20,007 nt of DNA from Saccoglossus kowalevskii. Its lineage: Eukaryota > Hemichordata > Enteropneusta > Harrimaniidae. Shown here piece after piece: positions 1 to 8,792 of this stretch. The DNA lies in contig NW_003124897.1 of assembly GCF_000003605.2 (NCBI RefSeq), forward strand, positions 289,338-309,344. Direction: 5' to 3'. The notes beneath the pieces are model-generated. The model was given only the letters and a program-made list of their open reading frames with translations. It did no database searches and had not been told where the DNA came from. Position numbers and translations under genes: made by a program. Position 1 is the stretch's first letter. Every line of letters begins with the position of its first letter.

Positions 1-1010
1 TAAATTATACAGAAAGTAGATCTAACTTGTTGGTAAATTATACAGAAAGTAGACCTAACTTGTTGGGAAATTATACAGAAAGTAGACCTAACTTGTTGGG
101 AAATTATACAGGAAGTAGACCTAACTTGTTGGGAAATTATACAGGAAGTAGACCTAACTTGTTGGGAAATTATACAGAAAGTAGACCTAACTTGTTGGGA
201 AATTATGCAGGAAGTAGATCTAACTTGTTGGTAAATTATACAGAAAGTAGACCTAGCTTGTTGGTAAATTATATAGGAAGTAGACCTAACTTGTTGGTAA
301 ATTACACAGGAAGTAGACCTAACTTGTTGGTAAATTATACAGAAAGTAGACCTAACTTGTTGGTAAATTATACAGAAAGTAGACCTAGCTTGTTGGTAAA
401 TTATACAGAAAGTAGACCTAGCTTGTTGGTAAATTATACAGAAAGTAGACCTAGCTTGTTGGTAAATTATACAGGAAGTAGACCTAACTTGTTGGTAAAT
501 TATACAGGAAGTAGACCTAACTTGTTGGGATATTATACAGAAAGTAGACCTAACTTGTTGGGAAATTATACAGGAAGTAGACCTAACTTGTTGGGAAATT
601 ATACAGAAAGTAGACCTAACTTGTAGGTAAATTATACAGGAAGTAGATCTAACTTGTTGGTAAATTATACAGGAAGTAGACCTAACTTGTTAGGAAAATA
701 TACAGGAAGTAGATCTAACTTGTTGGTAAATTATACAGGAAGTAGACCTAACTTGTTGGTAAAATATACAGGAAGTAGACCTAACTTGTTGGTAAAATAC
801 AGGAAGTAGACCTAACTTTGTTGGTAAATTATACAGGAAGTAGATCTAACTTGTTGGTAAATTATACAGAAAGTAGACCTAACTTGTTGGTAAATTATAC
901 AGGAAGTAGATCTAACTTGTTGGTAAATTATACAGGAAGTAGACCTAACTTGTTGGGAAAATATACAGGAAGTAGACCTAACTTGTTGGGAAATTATACA
1001 GTTAGTAGAA
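1..1010. repeat. 33-bp minisatellite array (about 30 copies, continues left)
   Basis: The array consists of head-to-tail copies of a 33-bp unit containing ATTATACAGAAAGTAGACC followed by TAACTTGTTGG. Common variants are GAAAGT/GGAAGT, GACCT/GATCT, CTAAC/CTAGC and TTGGT/TTGGG. The window starts inside it, and its right end decays in ATTATACAGTTAGTAG near 1010. Because 33 is a multiple of three, one plus-strand frame stays open for almost 200 codons (27-626, repeat NYTESRPNLLG). That frame has no ATG, only TTG, ends when one TTG mutates to TAG, and is broken by a length change near 795. Nearly every variable site changes the amino acid, so it is not a coding region. The array lies in the CaMKII intron just before the hub exons. 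Confidence 0.95.
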
Positions 1011-1308
1011 AAATAACTGTAGTTGTGTACATGTACACAAGAGGCTTTGCTTCAAGTATACGTCATCATAAAATGTCAGTTCAAAAAAAAATATAGATTA
1101 GTGACCATTGGGTTAGTATATCTGGTTTTTACACCATGCTTTGCCACTTAGCACATATACCAGAAGGTGTCTTAAATATCACAATAAGGTGAATTGAGAT
1201 TCCCAGGCAGTCTTTGCATCCAGTATCATGTTATTTACTGCAAGGAAAAAACAAACAGGGCCAGGATTCTATGCCCCATCAATGGGTTAGTGGTTTGTTA
1301 CTTCTTAC
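1011..1308 (-). other. CaMKII intron, non-repeat part downstream of the 84-nt exon
   Basis: This is unique, AT-rich intron sequence between the 33-bp array and the 84-nt exon donor. It contains a strong acceptor-like site on the minus strand (pyrimidine run then TTGCAG, AG at 1238-1239), only about 70 nt beyond the donor, which could define a short alternative end (see findings). No other gene is seen. Confidence 0.7.
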
Positions 1309-1392
1309 CTCTAACATCTTCATCTTCAATTGTATTACTATCTAAGGACTCCTTAACTCCGTTTGATTTCTTATTCATCAATGTCCGCCCAG
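1309..1392 (-). CDS. CAMK2: CaMKII linker exon adjoining the hub domain (84 nt)
   Basis: The exon follows TTATTTTACCTTAG (AG at 1393-1394) and ends TTAGAG|GTAAGAAG (donor 1301-1308). In phase 1 it has two leading bases, 27 codons and one trailing base. The peptide begins GRTLMNKKSNGVKES and ends NTIEDEDVR. This matches the conserved C-terminal part of the CaMKII linker, which in mammals runs KKPDGVKES...NTTIEDEDVK before the hub (ARKQEIIK...). The GRTLM-NKK start also resembles the fly CaMKII linker GRSM-ITKK, quoted from memory. The trailing G would start a GCN (Ala) codon, as expected for ARKQ. The other two frames contain stops. The hub exon itself is not found between 1 and 1300, so the 33-bp array lies in the next intron. 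Confidence 0.92.
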
Positions 1393-1853
1393 CTAAGGTA
1401 AAATAAATAATTTGAAAAAATAAATAAAATTATTGTGAGGGGTGAAAAATTGTTTGATCCCAATTTCACCATAAATGGTACAATTTATCTGTCAACAAAA
1501 CAAAATATGGTTATTCCCAACTTTATTTATTTGATAATTTGAAGGAAGCTAACCATTCTTATTATAGTGAACTTTGACATCAACTTGTTAGTCATCATCA
1601 CAAAACTTTCAACATCAGCAAAAAAAAATATTATAGTATGTCAGAAGTTCTAAACATTGTCAGTGAAAACTCAACATGCATATTGTACACTCAAATATAT
1701 ACTGCCATTTAATTAGACTAATAGCTGAAACGACAGCTTTTGTAAAATTTTTGTAAAATTGGACATGGAAGACTAATCATTGTTATTTACAGTCTTTGAA
1801 TTGCGAGATAATTACCTGGAAAAATAATTATCTAGGTGGTACATTAAATTATC

Positions 1854-2027
1854 AGGTAATACATCCTGGTATTTTAGGTCATACATCCTGGTATTTTTGG
1901 TCATACATCCTGGTATTTTAGGTCATACATCCTGGTAATTTAGGTTATGCATCCTGGTAATTTAGGTCATATCAAATATTTATATGTCATACATTCTGGT
2001 ATAACAAATTATCTAGGTCATACTTGA
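1854..2027. repeat. 24-bp minisatellite, small block
   Basis: This has about five recognisable copies of a unit with core GGTCATACATCCTGG separated by TATTTTA or TAATTTA, decaying to the right (GTCATACATTCTGG, then CTAGGTCATACTTG). It is the same family as the large block that begins 220 bp further on, and the two are split by unique sequence. Confidence 0.85.
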
Positions 2028-2249
2028 ATTATTTGGATTACATATATTCTATATTAGGGGGTCAACATTTATTGCAATATGACATGATTAATGTCTTCAC
2101 AAACTTTCATTTCTTATATTCCTTCAAAAATAAGGTGGCTTATAAATCTACAAATTTGCTTAGTTTCGGAAAATATATGACCTGCTGTCTCAAAGACAAA
2201 GTTAAAAAATGGACCCTTAAGTTCAAATGTCCTTGTATATTTTATTGTT

Positions 2250-3072
2250 TAGGTCATACATCCTGGTACTTTTTTAGGTTGTATACACTGCTTTTTTTAG
2301 GTCATACATCCTGGTACTTTTAGGGTCATACATCCTGGTACTTTTTCAGGTCATACATCCTGGTACTTTTTAGGTCATACATCCTGGTACGTTTTTAGGG
2401 TATACACCCTTCCTTATTTTATGTCATACATTCTGGCACTTTTAGGGTCATACATCCTGGTACTTTTAGGATCCTACATCCTGGTACTTGTTTTAGGTCA
2501 TACATCCTGGTACTTTTTTAGGTTATATACCCTGCTCTTTTAAAGTCATACATCCTGATACTTTTAGGGTCATACATCCTGGTAATTTTAGGGGCATACA
2601 TCCTGGAACTTTAATGGTCATGGGTCCTAGTACTTTTAGGGTCATACATTCTGGTACTTTTTAGGTCATACATCCTGGTACTTTTTTAGGGTATACACCC
2701 TGCTCTTTTTATGTCATACATCCTGATACTTTTAGGGTCAAACATCCTGGTACTTTTAGGCTCACACATCCTGTTTTTTTTTTACGGTCATACATCCTGG
2801 TACTTTCAGGGTCATACATCCTGGTACTTTTAGGCTCACATATCCTGGCATTTTTAGGGTCATACATCCTGGTACTTTTTTAGGTCATACATCCAGGTAC
2901 TTTTTTAGGGTATACACCCTGCTCTTTTTAGGTCATACATCCTGGCACTTTCAGGGTCATACATCCTGGCACTTTCAGGGTCATACATCCTGGTACTTTT
3001 TTAGGTCATACATCCTGGTACTTTTTTAGGTTATATATCCTGCTCTTTTTAGGTCATACATCTGGCACTTTC
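2250..3072. repeat. 24-bp minisatellite, main block (about 34 copies)
   Basis: The copies of GGTCATACATCCTGG are followed by TACTTTTTA or TACTTTTAG, with unit length varying from about 22 to 26 bp through the T-run. A diverged unit of the type GGTATACACCCTGCTC recurs at about 2277, 2398, 2521, 2689, 2908 and 3029. Three of the five spacings are 121-123 bp, or about five units, which shows amplification of multi-unit blocks. Unit length varies and stops are present, so there is no coding potential. Confidence 0.93.
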
Positions 3073-3738
3073 AATATTTGATAGTTAGTACACTACTAAC
3101 AAGTAACACAATATGTCACAAAGTTCATGCATCAGAATAAACTACTTCTGGAAGTGCAGGAAAACACTAATACAGTAGTAATGTTATTAAAACAAACACA
3201 CAAATATAATCATAAGTAAATAATGCACTTGTATCGCTAGAAACAAGCATGGTTACGGTATAAGTACTATATTAATAATATTAAAACTACAACTAATATC
3301 AACATTCTCAGACAATTTAAATTGTAATAAATTTGTTGGAAATATTGCAGATCAATTAGCAAAGCATTCTAAACCATGCTGTTTCCCTATAGAAACCAGA
3401 CAAACTAAGACCTGTTGAAGTATAATTACCCAAAATGCATTGCACTTTCAATTGAACCAATCAATGTTGGCTTGACAAAACAATTGTAAAGCAGCATGCT
3501 CTATGAATGTTTCAACTTTAAACTCTCAATGTAGGATCCACAAATGGACAACTGAACAAGTGAATGACAAAAGAAGCCAACATGACCAAACTTTTCAATC
3601 TTAAAAGACACCTTTCTATATTTTCTCAAATCACTGGTTGTGATATTAAAACAAGAGAAGGTAAAATGTATCTAATTTTATTTTTAAGGGATATTGGTTC
3701 TGTTAAAATTATTTTTTGATTCTATAACCAGCAATCAA

Positions 3739-3907
3739 GCTCTCTGATTGGCTGAACCATTAGCGTGTGTATATATAAAGCTTTCTGATTGGCTGATCCA
3801 GTAACGAATGTGTATATATCAAGCTTTCTGATTGGCTGAACCATTAGTGTGTGTATATATCAAGCCTTCTGATTGGCTTAGTAAGTATCGTGTGTGTATA
3901 TATATTA
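3739..3907. repeat. Four tandem 41-44 bp units, each with a CCAAT box and a TATA-like tract
   Basis: The units start at 3739, 3780, 3823 and 3864 and are 41, 43, 41 and 44 bp long. Each begins TTCTGATTGGCT or close to it, an inverted CCAAT box in the context preferred by NF-Y, and ends in GTGTGTATATAT. A fifth, degenerate copy follows (TTTTTAATTGG at about 3912-3922), then TCAATCACAG. The region is intronic in the kinase gene. The repeated spacing of CCAAT and TATA-like tract is visible in the sequence; any promoter or enhancer role is inference. Confidence 0.85.
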
Positions 3908-5072
3908 ACGTTTTTTAATTGGTTAAATCATCCTTTGGTCAATCACAGCCAAAACAGCTCTGTATAATTCAAGATATAGTGAAGATGAGATGAAAGATGA
4001 GAAAGACGCCAAGTTGTGAAAATATAATACAATTATTAAGTTAGTTAGTTGACACACCATATAAATAGAACTGATGCTGGTATCAATTAATAAATCCCCC
4101 CAAAATTATGAGATGGTACCTGTAAATAGTTGTAAGTAAACCACATTTTGACAATTTTTTTTTTTGGAACAACTTACAGAGCTAAAACTAAAACATACTG
4201 ACTGCTAAAGTTATGCCAAGAGAAATTTCCTGATACACCATGTAACACAGTTTTCCCTTCTGATTTGTGTGCAAGTGCTTATTTTAAACACAGAAACCAT
4301 ACCAATTTTTGGAATTACATGACAGGGCTTGTTCATCTTCTATTTATCAAATGGCAATTTCATGTGCTATTCTGCCATAGACCCAATTCTGTTGTTCCCC
4401 CAAAGTTATCTCAGCTAATGACATTTCATTTTTTTAAATTTCTGACCAACCCTATGATCAAATTTCTTTAGGAATGGATCACCATAAAAAGAATGGTAAT
4501 AATGTTTGAAATTACTGAAAAGCATTCTATTCCGGTAGATTATATTACCGGTATACCAAATGACATTGAACTTGAATCAGTCAGAGCCAATGAAATTATA
4601 ATTTATAACTGTCAACTTTTATGAACACCGTTTCATGCAGGGAAAGATATTAGTAGTGGTTATGAGTTTAATAAGAACAACAATTTCACACAATCTGCAT
4701 AATAGATTCTCAAAACAATTGCAAAAATATGCATAAGCTCAAAGTTTCAGATATTCTTTATACAATAGCACCCAGGGTACTAAGGTCTGAAAGTCATGTT
4801 TTTTACGGGGTGAGTGCTTCTTGGTCAAGCACACCCACCAAAAAAATATCAAATTTTTGTTGTACCAGGACAGGGGACGATCAAGTTTTTTAGGGGGATA
4901 TGAAAAATCATTTTTACGAAGGACGTTACATCATCATCTACTAGGCGAACACAAACATAGGCATATTTGGTTTACATTTATGAGGCACCAAAGAATTTGT
5001 CAGGGGAATTTTGATGATGTCATGATGATGTCATGTTATTTGTCACCGTCTTGATCAGCAGATACATATTAA

Positions 5073-5247
5073 TACTGTAAAATCTGTATTAAAAGCCGCG
5101 GCTTCCATTAAAATAGTACAATGCAACAGAGGCTTCTATTGGAGCATCTACATGATGAGAATTGATGAATTTTTGATTCTCAATTATTCAAAAAGAATGG
5201 GTACGTCTTCTATTAGAGATGCGGCTTCTAATACAGATTTGACAGTA
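5073..5247. mobile_element. TA-flanked MITE (Tc1/mariner-like non-autonomous element)
   Basis: This 175-bp segment is bounded by TA and has terminal inverted repeats of 27 bp (5073-5099 and 5221-5247) that match at 25 positions. Both start TACTGT and share AAATCTGTATTA and AAGCCGC. The interior contains related copies of GGCTTCTATTGGAGC-type sequence and no open frame. TA ends with long inverted termini and no coding capacity fit a miniature element mobilised by a Tc1/mariner-type transposase; that assignment is inference. It sits 85 nt downstream of the 18-nt exon donor. Confidence 0.75.
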
Positions 5248-5340
5248 CTAGTGATTAGCACAGATTGCAGTGAGACTGTTGCCTGTAATAAGCAGTATTA
5301 GTATAATAAGTAAAATTGTCTTTAAACATCCTCGTCTTAC

Positions 5341-5358
5341 CCTTGTCCTGTGTCTCGC
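5341..5358 (-). CDS. CAMK2: CaMKII variable-linker microexon (18 nt)
   Basis: This short candidate exon follows a C- and T-rich acceptor ending AATCCCTAG (AG at 5359-5360) and is followed by the donor GTAAGACG (5333-5340), giving AAGG|GTAAGA. In phase 1 it has two leading bases, the five codons ETQDK, and one trailing base. With the neighbours it reads R-ETQDK-A, then into GRTLMNKK of the 84-nt exon, with no stop. At 18 nt it is symmetric and would add exactly six residues. It has the features expected of a regulated microexon. There is too little peptide for similarity evidence, so the call rests on the paired splice sites, the matching phase and its position between two better exons. The TA-flanked MITE at 5073-5247 sits 85 nt downstream of its donor. 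Confidence 0.6.
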
Positions 5359-6307
5359 CTAGGGATTGTGTGAGTGTGCGTGTGGAAGTGAGAAAATGCT
5401 ATGTTAAATAAAACACAACAGACTTGGACTCTCAAAAACCAAAACATTCAGAAAAAAAACAGCCAAAGAATAGCAGAGACACCAACATCCAGTCATTAGA
5501 CAAGATGATAGCATGGCAGAGTCACCAAAATCCAACACAGACGGAAAATCTGAGATGCTCATGTCAATCACAGATCATGATAGTTATATGACTGACAAAA
5601 GAACATGCTTTTAATATAATTAGTGAGATGTAGTATTTAATAATTAATAAAATAACAAATTTGTGGATTCAGGCAGATAGCTAGGAAATCATTACAACTA
5701 TCAATTGTCTTTATTAAGTGTTTTAAGTTTGAACCAACCAGACATCAGTTAATATTATTTTTTTTAACAAAATTTAGTAGTTAAAAAAATATGGAAGTTC
5801 ATTTATTTAGCTTAAAACTAAGTATATTTTTTGTTTGTTTTAGTGCTGTAAAATTGAATAGCTAAAACAAAAATGACAGAAACTTCATGTATTCTCAGAG
5901 AAGTCAATAAAGAAAGAAAAAAACATCAATTCAATGTTTTGCAGAAAATACAATGAAATGGGCTACAATACTCAATGAACTGTCAAAGCTAAAGAGCAGT
6001 TAGAAAATATTAAGAAGCGCCAACAGGATTCACAAACACATATTACGTAACTGCAAAGAATGTACTACATAGCAATGTGACTGAGATATATGCAGAGCAG
6101 ACAAGACCGATGAAGAGAGAATCAATACAAGTAAAATGGAAATCTCCGAAATTGGATAAAAATGGCTGTCGTGGCATGCAACTAAACTGAACCTACAGTT
6201 ATTTACCAGCATGTGAAAGTCACAGGCCAATCAAAAACATGGTTACATTTGACTGACCAATCACATTCAATGTTGTAAAACCCTGCAGAATCAGCTGTGC
6301 AACTTAC
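5359..6307 (-). other. CaMKII intron between the 72-nt and 18-nt exons
   Basis: This 949-nt phase-1 intron has no tandem repeat or mobile element that I can see. On the minus strand a TGCATG (RBFOX-type) motif lies at 6175-6180, about 127 nt after the 72-nt exon donor. The open frame at 6030-6230 has no splice or family support. Confidence 0.7.
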
Positions 6308-6379
6308 GTAGTGGATCTTGTTGTACTCTGTTCGTAACATTTGTAATATTTGCAACTTTTGCTTTATTAGCTACCTGAC
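6308..6379 (-). CDS. CAMK2: CaMKII variable-linker cassette exon (72 nt)
   Basis: The exon starts after AATATTTCAG (acceptor AG at 6380-6381) and ends CTAC|GTAAGTTG (donor 6302-6307). In phase 1 it has two leading bases, 23 codons beginning QVANKAKVANITN and ending VQQDPL, and one trailing base. The other two frames hit stops within the first four codons. Joined to the 43-nt exon it adds a Ser at the junction (A+GT), and joined to the 18-nt exon it adds an Arg (C+GC). The peptide is polar, rich in Asn, Val, Thr and Lys, and I do not recognise it in vertebrate CaMKII linkers; linker inserts are known to be poorly conserved. Its length is a multiple of three and both flanking introns are phase 1, so it suits optional inclusion. 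The intron upstream is about 11.1 kb and carries the 52-, 31/32- and 29-bp arrays. Confidence 0.75.
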
Positions 6380-7443
6380 CTGAAATATTGAGAATATAAT
6401 TGAGTTACCCTAGCAATGATACAACAGCCTGAAAACACATACTGTGTGGTTACTACGACAACCTATACAGAGCAGCATCAGTAAGCAAAGTGAGGATCCA
6501 GTTTTTCTGCAAAGAGTGTTGCTATGGTGATGTCAGCGATGATACCAGCATTGTATCCAATAACTCTGCTTCTTTCACATTTGTTATTTATGTTGCTTTT
6601 AATTCCTAATAAGGATGGGTGTATTTCACAGCATCATTCAAGGCAATGTTACAATGAAGCAATACCTTTAGTGGTTTTAGTAATACATGAAGTTTCTGTC
6701 ATGAAATGATAGGTTTTAAAAGGAGTCAAAAAATAAAATCATGCTTCGACAAGATGTTGTTGCCTAGCAAGCTATCATCATGGCAACCAGCAAATATGTT
6801 TCAGCGTGTTTGTTCTCTTTTCTATCTCACACCCGTTTGTTTTATTTTATTCTTACTATCCTACATTTGTACCAGTGTAGTAGAAAAGTGGAATAGAAAT
6901 CTCAGTATAAAGTCTAAATAGTGTTTGACACCGAAAAAATTCTAATTTGGAAAAAAATTTTCAATGTCAATGCCAAATCTGTTAAGTGCAAACTAACACT
7001 ACATACTATTCAAATATTAAAAAAAAAGAAATCAATTGATTTGTTGGTATGGCAACCATTACCAACGACATTTTTGGGTGAAAATAAAAAAGTTAACACA
7101 CACAAAAAAAGTGGTCCGCTAAAATGTTTTTTGTGATTTCAAATAAAACTGAGATGGTAAAAATTCGGGAATTTGTTTTATGGACATTACAGCCATGCAA
7201 TGAAATGAAGACCAAGCAAGCATGAAGAGATGCAATGCATTCTGGGAATGTAGGTATGGATATTGTCTAGAAGAGAGGAGGGTATACAGCACTGAATAAA
7301 CTTGTCAATGGTTGTTTGTGATGAAATATTGTCTATTGTTTTGTTTCAATCAGACCAAACAGAACAAGATATCTAGTTGGTTATTCAACTTTCACATCGG
7401 GACACATGGTGTTTTATTCTAAAGGATTAACCATAGTAATCTT

Positions 7444-7486
7444 GGGGGTTGGGGCAATCAATTGAGTAAATTACCCCCCCCCCCCC
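7444..7486. other. G-run and 13-C run forming a potential G:C hairpin
   Basis: GGGGGTTGGGG at 7444-7454 is followed about 20 bp later by thirteen consecutive C (7474-7486). The two can pair on one strand, and the minus strand carries a run of 13 G. The C-run length is prone to sequencing or assembly error. Confidence 0.6.
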
Positions 7487-7734
7487 ATTTCTTTCTTGTT
7501 TTAAATTTCACCATCTCCTGTCTAAATTTCGTTTGTGTTTTTTTTCTAACAAATAAATGTTGAGATTTTTCAGATATCAGAGCAATAGAGGGCAATCAGG
7601 TAATTACATAGAGGGGAACTGGAGAATCTATAAATCCACACAACATCCTTATTTCATTCATGCAAGAAAACAGACATGCATGTGTGGATATGGAAACCCT
7701 ACAAGTAGACAATATGGGATGCTGTGACATGTTT

Positions 7735-8792
7735 AAGGAAAGGTGTAGAACAGAGAGAAGGAACTGGAGAGGAAGATGAAATAACAATATGCAACAGAGA
7801 AAAAAAAATTGGGAACGAGGATGAGACATGGATGAAAAGATGTGAAACAGAGAAGAATTTGTGGATGAAGAGAAGACATGCAAGAAAAGAAGTGAAACAG
7901 AGAGAAGAATTTGTGGATGAAGAGGAGACGTAGTGAAAAGATGTGAAACAGAGAGAAGAATTTGGGGACGAAGATGAGACATGGATGAAAAGATGTGAAA
8001 CAGAGAAGAATTTGTGGATGAAGAGAAGACATACAAGAAAAGAAGTGAAACAGAGAGAAGAATTTGTGGATGAAGAGGAGACGTGGATGAAAAGATGTGA
8101 AACAGAGAGAAGAATTTGGGGATGAAGAGAAGACATGGATGAAAAGATGTGAAACAGAGAGAAGAGTTTGTGGATGAAAATGAGAAATGGCTGAAAAGAT
8201 GTGAACAGGAAAAAGAATTTGTAGGCAAAGATGAGACAAAGATGTGAAACAGAGAGAAGAATTTGGGGACGAAGATGAGACATGGATGAAAAGATGTGAA
8301 ACAGAGAGAAGAATTTGTTGATGAAAATGAGACATGGATGAAATGTATGAAACAGAGAAGAATTTGGGAATGAAAATGAGACATGGATTAAAAGATGTGG
8401 AACAGAGAGAAGAATTTGTGGATGAAGAGGAAACGTGGATAAAAAGATGTGAAACAGAGAGAAGAATTTGGAAATGAAGAGAAGACATGGATGAAGAGAT
8501 GCAAAACAGAGAGAAGAATTTGGGGATGAAGAGAAGACATGGATGAAAAGATGTGAAACAGAAGAATTTGTGGATGAAGAAAAGACGTGCATGAAAAGAA
8601 GTGAAACAGAGAGAAGAATTTGTGGATGAAGAGGAGACGTGGATGAAAAGATGTGAAACAGAGAGAATGAATTTGTGGATGAAAATAAGACATGGATGAA
8701 AAGATGTGAAACAGAGAGAAGAATTTGGGGATGAAGAGAAGACAAGGATGAAAAGACTTTGTGGATGAAGAGGAGACGTGGATGAAAAGATG
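7735..8792. repeat. 52-bp purine-rich minisatellite (about 20 copies)
   Basis: The unit contains GATGAAAAGATGTGAAACAG, then AGAGAAGAATTTG(T/G)GGATG, then AAGAGAAGACATG. Copies differ by small insertions and deletions, and the left end is degenerate. The plus strand is strongly purine-rich, so the pre-mRNA sense is CU-rich. The reverse complement of the unit lacks TAA, TAG and TGA, and 52 leaves remainder 1 on division by three. All three minus frames therefore run open for 260-390 codons and spell the same cyclic peptide (FHPQILLSVSHLFIHV type). These overlapping frames are a repeat artefact, and the longest one starts at GTG. Confidence 0.95.

Larger units (their letters stand above)
1393..5340 (-). 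other. CaMKII intron between the 18-nt and 84-nt exons
   Basis: This is a 3.95-kb phase-1 intron. It holds the two blocks of 24-bp repeat, the CCAAT-box repeat and the TA-flanked MITE, listed separately. The remaining stretches (1393-1853, 2028-2249, 3073-3738, 3908-5072, 5248-5340) are unique AT-rich sequence. In them I see only short hairpins such as GTTAGTA-CAC-TACTAAC (3084-3100) and CCGGTA-N8-TACCGG (4532-4551). Short open frames here lack splice context or family similarity. Confidence 0.75.

Noticed and set aside
27-626. 199-codon plus-strand open frame (NYTESRPNLLG repeats)
   Set aside because: It is a product of the 33-bp minisatellite. It has no ATG, the next copies are frameshifted, and nearly all unit differences change the amino acid, so there is no sign of coding constraint.
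5700-5750. tRNA-like B-box (GGTTCAAAC on the minus strand near 5730)
   Set aside because: No A-box, no cloverleaf and no terminator at a fitting distance.
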